A stretch of 64,000 nt of DNA from an uncultured Bacilli bacterium (GCA_947627805.1 CANQXB010000001.1:52644-116643); one strand, 5' to 3'. Shown: positions 9,068-18,101, counted from the first letter of the stretch. Program-made: numbers and translations. The notes: a model not told the origin generated them from the letters alone.

Positions 9068-12000
9068 AAATTTCAGCCTTTTCCGCATTTTCTTGTATAA
9101 ACTTTTTGCGGGAAGTGCTATCACTTCCAAGCAGTGTATCAAATAATAATCCTGCCGCACCTAAATCTTCAACAGTGATCTGTTTGATAATGCGATTATT
9201 TGGATCAATCAGACATTCAGCTGTTTCTTCTGCGCTTAATTCCCCAAGCCCCTTTAAGCGGCTGACTTGGTATTTGTCAATAGAGCGACTCTTTTTAAAT
9301 TTTTGAAGAGCTGCATCATCTTTAAGATAAAGAATTTCTTTATTATTCTTCAAACGAAACAAAGGCGGTACGCCCGCGTAAATAAATCCATCTTGGAACA
9401 TGTCCGGCAAGAAGTTCCAAAAAAACGCGTAGACCAGATTTTTGATATGCGCTCCATCAACATCCAGTGATTCTTATGTTTCCATAAGCCCTGACTATAT
9501 CTTAATGTTATTACTAACACGATACCCATTTCAAACTACGTACCAATAGTAGTCTTACTCTCCCGATCCGGAGATAGTCGATACAGGTTTTATCTTACCA
9601 GATATTTCCCACGGTATTACCATATGTTTTATACACTTAGGCTCCACCGTTAGCTTGCTTACACAAACCCTGCTGGTAAACAGAAAAGGTATAACACAGC
9701 CAATATTACTTAGCATCGGACATAATTATAACTTTGCCATAGCGAACTTTATTTTTATCATACGCCAGCTTTTTGTCTCCTTTAGCTGGCTGGAAACCAA
9801 GAGCTTTAATTAAGTCCATAATTTCTGCGTTTGCCATTGCTTTATCCAATGTAGCTTTTTGAGTGTTTAGCACTTTGCCTTTGACACCTAAGACAGCTTG
9901 AAACTCTTTGTCACGTACCGCTTTCAGGTTACCTGACGCAGAATCCGTATTATCCTATATTTCTATAGGGACTGACTATTTCTTCGCTCTGATTTGTCAA
10001 ATCTTCAACGCGTCCTCTATTTCGAATTACGTATCAATAGTAATCCTACTCCCTCACAACAAGGGATAGTCGATACAGCTTATTTTATATCTTTATAAGT
10101 TTTTCTAAGCGCAATATTATAAATCGTGCTATAGACTTGAGTTAAATTAAGTTGTTTTTGAATTTGTTTTACTGATATTCCTTGGTCGTATAAATCTCTA
10201 ATTTTTCTTACTTCATCAGGACTAAATTGTCTTTTGTTATTAGCAGCAACCTCATAAGGATTAGCTTTAGCTCTAGTAGCATGCCATTTTCTATTCTCTT
10301 CAGTATAATATTCTGGATATACTTCTTTCCAAGTATCAAACCACCAAACTTTTTGTAATCCTCTTTTAGAAATTTTAGTTTTATACTGCTCATATACGAC
10401 TTTAAAAGGAATATGGTCATTATAACATTCTCTAATATACTTAACATCATCCAAAGTCAATAATGCGCGACCATTATTTTCTCCTTTTTGGCCTGGCTTT
10501 CCTTTGCTATCTGAACCACCAGGAGTTGCATTATAGCCATTGTAATAAGAATCATATTGATTAATGTATAATTTTTCAAGACTATCTAAAAATTCTTGAG
10601 TATATTCATCTTGTGAAATCTCTACTAAAACTTGGAAATCGAAGTTATCCCATCCATATTTTCTTATTGCTTGATGAAATTGACTATTATAATCTTGAGC
10701 TTGATTATTATATGCAGCATTTTTATGTTGAGACACTCTTCTTTGTATATTAATGCTTTGACCTACATAAACTTTTTGATTAATTTTATTAGTAAATTTA
10801 TAAATTCCTATCATACACTACCTCCTTCATCGTTTATATATGAAAGTGATAATGTACAAATAACTCAATTTTACCCAAAGATATAAAACCTTGCCACGAG
10901 ATTATCTTCGCCTAAACATATTTTGACGTATATGTGTAACGGTCAGACTTCCTCGTTAGCCTCATAAAGAGACCCCTGCGATAAACAGGAAAAAAGGATA
11001 AGGGCAATTCCATTTACCCTCTGTGATGATGAGCTCACATTTAGAACGATCAGTGCTATAGCAGTCAGATAATTTAGACGGCAAATTAATATTTTTTTGT
11101 TTTATAACACCAGTTGTTGATGTTTTCTTCCGCACATTCTCTCGTGCTCTTTTCGCTGCTTCCGCAGCTTTCCGCGCTAATAATGCTTTATCAATAATCG
11201 CACGCCCATCCGCGGGATTATTATCTAACCAAAGTTCTAAATTCTTTCCAATAGCCTCATTAAGGAAAGAAACAAATTCATTGCTAACAATGCGGGACTT
11301 CACTTGTGCATCGTAAGCAATGCCAGGTGATACAAGATTAAAGATAAATACTAATCCTTCTTGAAGATTAGCTCCTTCTAAATTTTTATCTTTTTCCTTA
11401 AGAAGCCCTTGCTCTTTCGCCCATTTATTTAATGTGCGAGTAATACAACTCTTTGCTGCTGTTAAATGTGGGCCTGCGTCAGTTAAACCATAATTGACAT
11501 ACGCTACAATTTTACTACTATTGTTTGAAGTATATGTAAGCGCCGCGTCTAGTTTTCTTTTTTCACTTTGCTCTTGGAAAATTAATTCACTTGTAAGTGG
11601 TATAGTTTTTTCAATTTCTTTATCTAAAAAATCTTCAAGTCCTTTTGGATGACTAAAAATTTTAATTTCAGAATCCCATTTTAATTCAATTATTAATTGC
11701 GGACACAAAATAGTAATATCATCTAAAAAAGATTCTAATGCTTTTCTATCAGGTTCAATATAAGAAAAAAATTCTTCACTTGGCTGAAACACAATTCTTG
11801 TTCCTGAAGGAGATGAATATTCATCACTTATACTATTGATATTATGTATCTCTATATCTGTAAGGCATCCTTCATTATACAAGTCTCGTTCCATCCTACC
11901 CTTTTGCCAAGATTCAACCTTCACATAATGAGACAAATATATTGGCAATTTTGCGCCAATACCATTAAGACCAAGACTGGTACCTTCATATACTCCATCA

Positions 12001-12341
12001 TCACGATACTTGGCAGAAGTGTTCATTACACTAAAAGCAGCTTCAAGGACAGTTTTTCCATCTTCTCTTTTTTCCCCTATTGGAAAACCTTGTCCTTCAT
12101 CTGTCACACTAACAAACAGATTTTGATTATTATCTTTATAAACATGAATATAGATTTTGTTCCCATGACCGAGATTATGCTCATCTACTGCATTACTAAC
12201 TAACTCTACAATCAAATGATTGGGGTAAGTAGTATCGCCGCAATATACGCCAGGTCTTAATCGAGTAAACTCTAATGGAGATAATGATTCAATACTATTT
12301 TTATTATACAAATTTTCCAAATTTTTCTTCACCCCTTTCAA
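9060..12341 (-). CDS. Type II DNA topoisomerase subunit B (GyrB/ParE-like), three exons
   Basis: Exons 11016-12341, 9712-9945 and 9060-9464 join to 1965 nt, 654 residues, all phases agreeing. Exon 1 holds the GHKL ATPase: ELVSNAVDE, TDEGQGFP, GLNGIGAK. The TOPRIM domain is split by both introns: exon 1 ends CELIITEG, exon 2 begins DSASGN and ends VIIMSDA, exon 3 begins DVDGAHI, giving EGDSA and SDADVDGAH on joining. The true start may be the TTG at 12320, since AAGGGGTGA lies eight bases before it. A promoter lies at 12351-12379. Subunit A follows with overlapping stop and start. Confidence 0.9.
9465..9711 (-). ncRNA. Group I-like intron 2 of topoisomerase B, no ORF
   Basis: 247 bp between the SDA and DVDGAH codons. 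It follows exon ...GATGCT, starts AAGTAATATTGGC and ends in G. Core-like elements are shared with topoisomerase intron 1 and terminase intron 5: CAAGCTAACGG, CCTGTATCGACTAT, GATATAGTCAG, and a terminal GAAA-loop hairpin (TTATG-GAAA-CATAA) nine bases before the 3' splice site. The small size and lack of an ORF suggest loss of, or trans dependence on, an endonuclease. Confidence 0.82.
9946..11015 (-). mobile_element. Group I-like intron 1 of topoisomerase B, with GIY-YIG gene
   Basis: 1070 bp, inserted between Gly and Asp of the TOPRIM EGDSA motif. The exon ends GAGGGT; intron bases GCCCTT can pair with it, with U.G at the junction. The 3' end is ATACG before GATTCT. The tail carries GTATCGACTATC and ATAGTCAGTCC followed by a GAAA-capped hairpin, as in the other members of this intron family. 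An endonuclease gene occupies 10080-10814. Confidence 0.83.
10080..10814 (-). CDS. GIY-YIG homing endonuclease (topoisomerase intron 1)
   Basis: 244 residues. The N-terminus has the GIY-YIG core: GIYKFTNKINQKVYVGQS, the catalytic Arg (NIQRRVSQH) and a Glu (SLEKLYINQY). The C-terminal half has NUMOD-like helix-turn-helix repeats (FSPDEVRKIRDLYDQG..., VKQIQKQLNL) for target recognition. The ATG at 10814 follows GGAGGTAGTGT. It is similar to the gene at 50921-51643 in a terminase intron of the same family. Confidence 0.85.
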   Translation of the reverse strand: MIGIYKFTNKINQKVYVGQSINIQRRVSQHKNAAYNNQAQDYNSQFHQAIRKYGWDNFDFQVLVEISQDEYTQEFLDSLEKLYINQYDSYYNGYNATPGGSDSKGKPGQKGENNGRALLTLDDVKYIRECYNDHIPFKVVYEQYKTKISKRGLQKVWWFDTWKEVYPEYYTEENRKWHATRAKANPYEVAANNKRQFSPDEVRKIRDLYDQGISVKQIQKQLNLTQVYSTIYNIALRKTYKDIK

Positions 12342-12350
12342 GATATTATT

Positions 12351-12379
12351 ATTATAACATTTTAATAGTAATTTATCAA
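12351..12379 (-). promoter_or_regulatory. Promoter for the topoisomerase operon
   Basis: TTGATA and TATAAT with 17-bp spacing, reading leftward; the transcript would begin just upstream of the topoisomerase B start. Confidence 0.7.
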
Positions 12380-12837
12380 GCGGGATTTGTTTCTTTACTT
12401 TCTTGTTGTTTTTTCATTTTTTCTCTAAAATCTCGACGAGCTTTAACAACTTTGTCACAAAACATATACTCTTTTTGTGACATATTATCATATTTATTTT
12501 TAGTTTTCATATACTCTTTATAAGCACCTTTGACTTGCTGCTTCATTGCATTAATCATAAGTTTTTCTTCGCCAGTTAATTTAATAGTTTCATATTGCTG
12601 TAAGATATGTTCATAAAGATTTTTTGCTCCTAAATAGCGTTCCCGCATTTTATTGCGGTGAAGTTTAGCAATTTCTTTATTACAACGAAATTCACAAATG
12701 CGGGCACCATCCCATTGATTTGCAATATCTAAATCATCTGGATGAACAAAAGCAGCTCCTTTTACCATTCCATAAGGTGAACTTTTTTCCATAAAAGATG
12801 CCCCATTAGATGTGTAAGAAAAATCAATTTTAGGCAT
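12376..12837 (-). CDS. Unknown basic phage protein
   Basis: 153 residues, ATG after GGAGGATTAAA, one base after the stop of the metallophosphoesterase gene. The N-terminus is SYTSNGASFMEKSSPYGMVKGAAFVHPDDLDIA; the C-terminal 80 residues are Lys/Arg/Glu-rich and helical. I do not recognise the family. It is the last gene of the leftward unit that starts at 14351. Confidence 0.6.
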   Translation of the reverse strand: MPKIDFSYTSNGASFMEKSSPYGMVKGAAFVHPDDLDIANQWDGARICEFRCNKEIAKLHRNKMRERYLGAKNLYEHILQQYETIKLTGEEKLMINAMKQQVKGAYKEYMKTKNKYDNMSQKEYMFCDKVVKARRDFREKMKKQQESKETNPA

Positions 12838-12838
12838 T

Positions 12839-13549
12839 TTAATCCTCCAACTTTACTACACTGCGATATAACATATGAAACTTATCTTGAATTGTGCGGT
12901 CATCGTGCATATGTCCAAAATAGTATGCTTTAAGATTAATTTCATCTAAAATTTTCTGAATACCATGTTCCATACTTTTGTCTGTTGGACCTATATATTT
13001 TAAGAATAAATCAGATACATCTTTTTCAATGCGGATAGGATAAGTGTGAGCAACAACATAAAACTCATTATTCAATTTATATTTTTTAATATTCCGCATT
13101 AATGAGCCCATTTCTGAAGATGTTAATTGCTCATGTGGTTCATAAATAATTCCATTTAGTTGACGATACACTCCGTCAATAGACCATGCTCCTGGAATAA
13201 AAATAAATACTTTCCCATCAATATGTACTATATCTCCTGCATCTTTGACGTACCAGATATTAGGATATTTATCCTGAACCAAAAAATGATCTTTATAAGT
13301 TAAATGCCATCCTTCTTGTCCTTCATGATCTCGCCAATAACGCGTATCATGATTTCCCCGCAAAATTATAAAAGTACAAGAATATTTTTTACAAACTTTT
13401 TTAATTCCTCCAAATACTTTACCGCCATACTCTGCACCAAAGTCGCCGCAAATAATCATATAGTCTTTATCAGTTAATTCTAAATCTTTTAACCTATTCT
13501 TTAATTCCGCGGCTTCCCCATGTGTGTCACCTGTTAAATAAATTGTCAT
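12839..13549 (-). CDS. Calcineurin-like metallophosphoesterase 1
   Basis: 236 residues. Metal-ligand motifs in order: GDTHG near the N-terminus, GDFGAEYGG, RGNHDTRYW, VAHTYP and GHMHDD. It overlaps the nucleotidyltransferase gene by 23 bp. Family members hydrolyse phosphodiesters or phosphomonoesters. Because the neighbour is RlaP-like and RNA ligases are encoded elsewhere, a role in processing cleaved RNA ends is possible but inferred. Confidence 0.85.
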   Translation of the reverse strand: MTIYLTGDTHGEAAELKNRLKDLELTDKDYMIICGDFGAEYGGKVFGGIKKVCKKYSCTFIILRGNHDTRYWRDHEGQEGWHLTYKDHFLVQDKYPNIWYVKDAGDIVHIDGKVFIFIPGAWSIDGVYRQLNGIIYEPHEQLTSSEMGSLMRNIKKYKLNNEFYVVAHTYPIRIEKDVSDLFLKYIGPTDKSMEHGIQKILDEINLKAYYFGHMHDDRTIQDKFHMLYRSVVKLED

Positions 13550-14351
13550 TTTTTGTTACCTTTTCTTTAATCAAATGATATAATATTTCTTCCATCATAA
13601 TGACAGTACGTGTACAGTTAACACTTTTATGATAATAACAAAAAGTATCTGCCATATTATCTATATGATGTATATAATAATCAGCTAAGACTTGAGCTTG
13701 CTTTAAATTATACATTTTTTTGTTACGTTTTAAACATAATATATTTTGCATCACATCATTATCTTTTATTTTAATACATTCTGCATAAGGATAGTTACTA
13801 GTATATTTCTTAATAAAATAATCAATTCTTGCTAAATGAGAAAGTTGTTTAGGGTCAAATCCATATTTATTAATATATTCCATTCTACTTGGATAATTGT
13901 GAGTTAAAGCATGATATTTTTGATAAGCCATACCCCGCATAGCTTTTACTGCTTGATAAGGATTAACTCTTGCAATTGCTTCCCTCATAGTAATAAAATC
14001 ATTCCAATAAGGACAATATCTTGGATTAACTATTGTCCATTCAGTAAAAAATACTTCAACAAAATTAATATTACATTTTAAAACAATTTTAAGATATTCC
14101 CGCGCATCTTTTACATCACAATGTTCATTATTATTCATAATAAAAGTACGACTAATAGGCGGTTTGTTTAAAGCAAGTTCTCGCAAACTAGGCACAATTA
14201 ATGCTTTAGAATCAATATCAGATTCTTCATCAGCAACTCCATAATTTTGTGAACCTTGTAAAGCTATAAAAAATAAATCTAAATCAGGTCTTTTTTCTTC
14301 AACTTCATTCCAATGTTCATATAATCTATTTTTTATTTTATCATCTTCCAT
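13527..14351 (-). CDS. RlaP-like nucleotidyltransferase (pol-beta superfamily)
   Basis: 274 residues, ATG after AAAGGAGG. The motif LQGSQNYGVADEESDIDSK has the GS...SDxD signature with the metal-binding Asp pair; a third acidic residue may be in EHCDVKDAREY. Helical C-terminal domain. This matches the COG3541/RlaP group, found next to RNA ligases and thought to act in RNA repair. Promoter at 14370-14398. It heads a unit with a metallophosphoesterase and an unknown protein. Confidence 0.78.
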   Translation of the reverse strand: MEDDKIKNRLYEHWNEVEEKRPDLDLFFIALQGSQNYGVADEESDIDSKALIVPSLRELALNKPPISRTFIMNNNEHCDVKDAREYLKIVLKCNINFVEVFFTEWTIVNPRYCPYWNDFITMREAIARVNPYQAVKAMRGMAYQKYHALTHNYPSRMEYINKYGFDPKQLSHLARIDYFIKKYTSNYPYAECIKIKDNDVMQNILCLKRNKKMYNLKQAQVLADYYIHHIDNMADTFCYYHKSVNCTRTVIMMEEILYHLIKEKVTKNDNLFNR

Positions 14352-14369
14352 TTTTCCTCCTTTTTATAA

Positions 14370-14398
14370 ATTATAACATAAAAAAGAGTATTAGTCAA
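14370..14398 (-). promoter_or_regulatory. Sigma-A type promoter
   Basis: TTGACT-17-TATAAT reading leftward into the nucleotidyltransferase gene. Confidence 0.75.
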
Positions 14399-14418
14399 TA
14401 AATAAAAAAAAGGAAGGA

Positions 14419-14604
14419 TTAAATATCCTTCCCATCTAATAGATTTTTCTTTTCATTTTCTCTATACCTTTGTTGGTCTTTTATATCTTGTCGTTTATGC
14501 TTGTTCTGTGTTTTCTCATACGCCTTTGCTGCTTTTGGTTTGTGTTTTACCTTTTGGAAAGTAGGTTCTTCATCATATTCCTCTTCCCAATATAAATCAT
14601 TCAT
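14419..14604 (-). CDS. Small highly charged protein
   Basis: 61 residues, ATG after AAGGGAGAATT. An acidic start (NDLYWEEEYDEEP) is followed by Lys/Arg/Gln-rich sequence. Probably unstructured. Lies just downstream of tRNA-Arg. Function unknown. Confidence 0.5.
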   Translation of the reverse strand: MNDLYWEEEYDEEPTFQKVKHKPKAAKAYEKTQNKHKRQDIKDQQRYRENEKKNLLDGKDI

Positions 14605-14627
14605 AATTCTCCCTTATTTCTCTAATT

Positions 14628-14702
14628 TGGTGCCCCTACAGGAACTCGAATCCCGATTCTCAGATTAGAAGTCTGACGTTCTATCCATTGAACTATAGAG
14701 GC
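14628..14702 (-). tRNA. tRNA-Arg (anticodon TCT), CCA encoded
   Basis: 75 nt cloverleaf. Acceptor GCCTCTA/TAGGGGC, D-stem GTTC/GAAC, anticodon arm TCAGA-CTTCTAA-TCTGA, T-arm CGGGA-TTCGAGT-TCCTG, discriminator A, then CCA in the DNA. It reads AGA, a common Arg codon in this AT-rich genome. Confidence 0.93.
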
Positions 14703-14839
14703 TTTTTAAAAAGACTTTTCCTTTTACGAACGAAATAAGTTTTAGAAAGGATAACGGATTAATATTTCTTCTTCCTTTTTTTTTGTGTTCTTTTAACATT
14801 TAAAGGAATGCGAAAGAAAAGAATATAATCATTAACTTC

Positions 14840-14935
14840 TGCCACAATAAGTGTTTTCCTAAGATAAGAGCCTTTAATTATCTTAGTCGCTGACTAGGCG
14901 CGAGGTAGGTCTATAAGACCATTAGCTACATGCTT
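14840..14935 (-). ncRNA. Candidate pseudoknot RNA, copy 1
   Basis: Lies in the 246-bp gap between the zinc-finger gene at 14949 and tRNA-Arg. On the minus strand, GCCT...CTAAGATAA...AGGC...TTATCTTAG gives interleaved stems: 9 bp (14859-14867 with 14878-14886) and a short GCCT/AGGC helix, i.e. an H-type pseudoknot. It is preceded by a GGTCT-TAT-AGACC hairpin (14908-14920). Copy 2 (22569-22640) shares ACCTCGCRCC, the upstream hairpin position and the same topology with different paired bases. Confidence 0.5.
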
Positions 14936-14948
14936 AACCCCTAAGTCT

Positions 14949-15137
14949 TTATTTGGAAAAAATGTAAAAGTTTTTACATGTATTTCCAGAACAAAACATA
15001 ATATTAGTATCATCAAGACGAATCATAGGTCTCCCACATTTTCTACATTTAAATTGTTTTTTTCTGCGGTGACGCTCCTTTGGTTCATCAGCTAATCCTG
15101 CTTCGACAAGTGCTTTTTGCATTGCTCCTAAACTCAT
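14949..15137 (-). CDS. Small zinc-ribbon protein
   Basis: 62 residues. FKCRKCGRPMIRLDD and FCSGNTCKNFY form a four-cysteine zinc site in the C-terminal half; the N-terminal half is helical and basic. The start is two bases after the stop of the upstream SLOG gene. Function unknown. Confidence 0.6.
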   Translation of the reverse strand: MSLGAMQKALVEAGLADEPKERHRRKKQFKCRKCGRPMIRLDDTNIMFCSGNTCKNFYIFSK

Positions 15138-15139
15138 AT

Positions 15140-15505
15140 TTAGTCTCTCTCTTCAATCAAATATATTTGTACTTTTCGACCAATTGATTTCGCATAATCT
15201 ATAGTATATTTAGTACCTCGTGATTGTCCATTCCAAAAAGCGATAATAATATCTGCGGCCTTTGCCATTTCTTCGTCTCTTACTAAAGGAGCTCTTTTAC
15301 CAAACATTTTATAATTAGGCTTATAAAGTACAAATTCAATTTTATTTTTTTTAGCCCATTGTTCAGCTATACTATCAACTCCAGTTGCGCCGCCAGATAA
15401 AATCGCTGCATAATCCTGCGGTTTAAGGAATTGTGATAAATTTAGAAAAGTTATCGTTCTTGAACCTATAATCGCGGCAATTGGCTTTGTCGTAATTAAT
15501 GGCAT
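15140..15505 (-). CDS. YpsA/DUF2493-like SLOG-family protein
   Basis: 121 residues. IAAIIGSRT near the N-terminus, LSGGATGVDSIAEQWA, and DIIIAFWNGQSRGTKYTIDYAKSIG are hallmarks of the SLOG Rossmann-like superfamily (related to DprA and LOG), which bind nucleotides or nucleotide derivatives. Phage members are common but without an established job. Start at ATG 15505. Confidence 0.78.
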   Translation of the reverse strand: MPLITTKPIAAIIGSRTITFLNLSQFLKPQDYAAILSGGATGVDSIAEQWAKKNKIEFVLYKPNYKMFGKRAPLVRDEEMAKAADIIIAFWNGQSRGTKYTIDYAKSIGRKVQIYLIEERD

Positions 15506-15602
15506 GATAATACCTGCTGTAGGTCTCTCGATACCAAATCAGAAGCAATCCTAACATTCCTAAAACAGCTCCGCCGCACGCGGCCAATAAAATTTTCTTC
15601 AC
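15423..15602 (-). CDS. Possible small membrane protein overlapping the SLOG gene
   Basis: 59-residue frame with GTG at 15602, AGGAG five bases before. MKKILLAACGGAVLGMLGLL contains one strong transmembrane helix followed by a basic tail. It overlaps the start of the SLOG gene by 83 bp. The good ribosome binding site and hydrophobic helix support it; the long overlap counts against it. Confidence 0.4.
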   Translation of the reverse strand: MKKILLAACGGAVLGMLGLLLIWYRETYSRYYHAINYDKANCRDYRFKNDNFSKFITIP

Positions 15603-15610
15603 AAAATCTC

Positions 15611-16054
15611 CTAAAATATATGTTCATAACAATAACCCGCATCTGTAGTATAATATATATGCCTAATTCCTTTATCCCGCAAAGCTGCAATACACGCTTC
15701 ACAAGGTCTCGCCATTCCAAAACCCCGTTCTTTACCAGGACAACTACGATAAATATAAACCTTAACCTTAGACCAATCTATTTGTTGTGCTATTGGATAA
15801 GGTATTTCATTCAATGCTTTCATTTCCGCATGAACGCTATCAACAATAGGCTTTTCACTTTTTTTAAATGTACGGTATCGCCTATTATATTTACGTTGTT
15901 TTGGATGTGTTTTATTACTATTAGATGCTTCACTAATAATATGGTGTTTATAAGCAATTACACATCCAAGACTATGAGTTTTATAAGTAGAAGTATAACT
16001 TACCTGATGTGCTTTTTCAAACATTTTATAATCAAAATTAGTAAGAGTTTTCAT
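15611..16054 (-). CDS. Cytidine/deoxycytidylate deaminase family protein
   Basis: 147 residues. The zinc site is clear: SVHAEMKAL (His and catalytic Glu) and RPCEACIAALRD (two Cys). The overall layout fits dCMP deaminases that feed dUMP to thymidylate synthesis, though tRNA or other cytidine substrates cannot be excluded. Promoter at 16092-16120. Confidence 0.82.
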   Translation of the reverse strand: MKTLTNFDYKMFEKAHQVSYTSTYKTHSLGCVIAYKHHIISEASNSNKTHPKQRKYNRRYRTFKKSEKPIVDSVHAEMKALNEIPYPIAQQIDWSKVKVYIYRSCPGKERGFGMARPCEACIAALRDKGIRHIYYTTDAGYCYEHIF

Positions 16055-16091
16055 TATACTTCTTTTTCTTTTTCCAACCTTTAATAATTAA

Positions 16092-16120
16092 ATTATACTA
16101 TATTTAAATATTACTGTCAA
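16092..16120 (-). promoter_or_regulatory. Sigma-A type promoter
   Basis: Perfect TTGACA-17-TATAAT, reading leftward into the deaminase gene. Confidence 0.85.
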
Positions 16121-16125
16121 TATTT

Positions 16126-16287
16126 TTATTCAAAAAACATCTCTTCGTAAACTTTAATTTCACATTCAGGTTCTGACATCTTCGCAATTGTTAGAAAAAT
16201 AGCTGCTTCTTTACTATTAAGAAAAGGCCATTCTTCTTCTAGTTTAATATTACCCGAGATTTTGTCAATGTAACGGAACAAATACAT
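16126..16287 (-). CDS. Small acidic protein of 53 residues
   Basis: ATG at 16287, TAA at 16126, AGGAG in the ideal place (TAGGAGAAAG before ATG). MYLFRYIDKISGNIKLEEEW... ends EIKVYEEMFFE. Follows the metallophosphoesterase gene by 8 bp and is probably translated with it. Unknown function. Confidence 0.55.
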   Translation of the reverse strand: MYLFRYIDKISGNIKLEEEWPFLNSKEAAIFLTIAKMSEPECEIKVYEEMFFE

Positions 16288-16295
16288 TCTTTCTC

Positions 16296-16958
16296 CTACC
16301 ACTTAAACTTATCACCTAACAATTCTTTATATTCTTTTTCAAAAGCTATCTTTGCTCTTTGAGCAGATATATCAATATGTCCATCAGGTTTTAAAATTAA
16401 ATCTTGTTGAGGTCGAGCAATAACTTTTTCCCAATCTGTAAAAGGCGCTTGCAAAAAACGTCTATTATATTTTGGTAATTGCGAAAAACGGTTAGTAATA
16501 TATTTAAAACTTACTAACTTAAAATTATTTATTTCAAGACACGTACTAATATAATTTGGTTTGTCAATTATATTATTATGAAGATGAGCATATACGTTAA
16601 TTTGGTCATCAAATACATTTTGAGGAATATGACTAATACAAATTTTATCATTGATATAAATAGGATATTCATATATAATATCAAAATATTGTTTAAATAA
16701 TGTTATATCTGTATGTTTATCATGATTGCCAAACATAAATATTGTTTTACATTTAAAATTATTCATTAAATATAAAAATTCAGTATTCCCCCAATCACCT
16801 AAAACCCAAAGCTCATCTTCTTCATGTAATATTGTAGACCATTCAATAAAACTATTTACTAAAAATTGATCATGCATTTTAATATTTGAAAATTGTGGGC
16901 GAGCCCATTCAATAATATTTTTATGAGAGAAATGAGGGTCACCTAAGAAAAACTTCAT
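16296..16958 (-). CDS. Calcineurin-like metallophosphoesterase 2
   Basis: 220 residues. FLGDPHFSHKNII, LGDWGN, MFGNHDKH, ICISHIP and VYAHLHNN supply the metal ligands. The ATG overlaps the stop of the upstream GIY-YIG gene (ATGA). This is a family often annotated in phages as a phosphohydrolase; substrate unknown. Second of three such enzymes in the window, with low similarity to the others outside the motifs. Confidence 0.83.
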   Translation of the reverse strand: MKFFLGDPHFSHKNIIEWARPQFSNIKMHDQFLVNSFIEWSTILHEEDELWVLGDWGNTEFLYLMNNFKCKTIFMFGNHDKHTDITLFKQYFDIIYEYPIYINDKICISHIPQNVFDDQINVYAHLHNNIIDKPNYISTCLEINNFKLVSFKYITNRFSQLPKYNRRFLQAPFTDWEKVIARPQQDLILKPDGHIDISAQRAKIAFEKEYKELLGDKFKW

Positions 16959-17764
16959 TTAAAAAACTCTTTCCATTTATATCCATAACTACTTTGAGAT
17001 TTCCCCATACAAGCACGACGAATATTGCCTCCGCCATTAGCATTTTTCCCTATTTTTAAAGCTGCTTCAGTATAGTTACTATATTCTGCAATTATTTTAC
17101 CAGTTTTTGAATCAATTTGTTGAATAATACGTTTTTTAGGTTTTTGTAAAGTTGCATAATCTTCTACTTTACACCATCTAAAATTATAAGCTGTATGTTG
17201 TATATTATTAATTGCTAATTCTATTGCAGAGCGTGTACCATGCAAAGCTGCTGCCGCTGCTTTTATAGATGGATACTGTTTAATAATTTCTAAGGTATCT
17301 TTATCCAATTGATAGATCGGAATTGATGTTGTATTAGGTTTATTGTAAACACCTCGCTTACCTATTACTTTTCTAACAACACGTCTATCGCATCCAAAAT
17401 AATTAGCGGTTTGCTGGATATTTTGTAATTCTTTATATTTGGTCCAAATAGCGTCATAATCATATTGAGTGTTTCCATCGCCACCACGAGTAGCATTATA
17501 TCCATTAGAATAAGTATTTAACTTATTAATCCAAAATTGTTCTCGTTCATCAATTTCTTCTTCATTGCATACTTCTAAAGTTGTAATAAAAAAATTATCT
17601 TCTCCATATTTTTTTATTGCATCATATAATGGACGTTTTTTATTTTGACTAGAATTAATATCACTTAAATGTTTTTTATATCTAGTCTGAACATCTGACA
17701 TAGTTTTGCCTACATATTGTTTTCCATTTATTTTATTGGTGATACAATAGATAAATCCATTCAT
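16955..17764 (-). CDS. Free-standing GIY-YIG homing endonuclease with NUMOD1 repeats
   Basis: 269 residues. GFIYCITNKINGKQYVGKT and VQTRYKKHL form the nuclease core; the C-terminal part has two NUMOD1-type DNA-binding repeats (IYQLDKDTLEIIKQYPS..AAA, IIQQIDSKTGKIIAEYSNYTEAALKIG). It has its own consensus promoter (17861-17889) and no flanking split gene. The target is unknown. Confidence 0.82.
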   Translation of the reverse strand: MNGFIYCITNKINGKQYVGKTMSDVQTRYKKHLSDINSSQNKKRPLYDAIKKYGEDNFFITTLEVCNEEEIDEREQFWINKLNTYSNGYNATRGGDGNTQYDYDAIWTKYKELQNIQQTANYFGCDRRVVRKVIGKRGVYNKPNTTSIPIYQLDKDTLEIIKQYPSIKAAAAALHGTRSAIELAINNIQHTAYNFRWCKVEDYATLQKPKKRIIQQIDSKTGKIIAEYSNYTEAALKIGKNANGGGNIRRACMGKSQSSYGYKWKEFFK

Positions 17765-17860
17765 AATAGCACCTACTTTCTATTCATGTTTACATGAATA
17801 TATGAAAATAGTGCAACTAAAATATCTTCATTCTACCCATTTTTCTTAATTTACTATTAT

Positions 17861-17889
17861 ATTATAATATAAAATTTTAAATATGTCAA
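17861..17889 (-). promoter_or_regulatory. Sigma-A type promoter
   Basis: Perfect TTGACA-17-TATAAT, reading leftward into the free-standing GIY-YIG gene; its -35 overlaps the end of the gene at 17886. Confidence 0.85.
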
Positions 17890-18101
17890 ATTCTCTTCCA
17901 ATAGTAGCCATAAGCCTTAGAGTGAAACTTATTAATTGCGTCCGCTATGATTTGTGGGCGCCCTCCTTTGGCTTTTGCAGCTGCTATTACGTTTGGATAA
18001 ATACCTGTAATCATATAAGTATTAGGATCAACCGCAGCAACTTTGCGGAAAACCCTAAGATTTACATTTTCTACTTCTGTCGGATTTTTCCACTTCAACA
18101 T
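17886..18101 (-). CDS. Orphan NUMOD1-like protein
   Basis: 71 residues. VAAVDPNTYMITGIYPNVIAAAKAKGG...IADAINKFHSKAYGYYWKRI is a single NUMOD1-type unit (a homing-endonuclease DNA-binding module) with no nuclease domain. Start ATG 18101 overlaps the upstream stop (TAATG). It may be a relic of a larger endonuclease or a domesticated DNA-binding protein. Confidence 0.6.
   Translation of the reverse strand: MLKWKNPTEVENVNLRVFRKVAAVDPNTYMITGIYPNVIAAAKAKGGRPQIIADAINKFHSKAYGYYWKRI

Noticed and set aside
11003..11015. Frame end of topoisomerase B in an odd hydrophobic tail
   Set aside because: The tail is intron sequence read through; exon 2 restores the TOPRIM motif.
15496..15720. Leftward 74-codon frame
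   Set aside because: Out of frame with the better-supported GTG-started membrane peptide and inside the deaminase gene.
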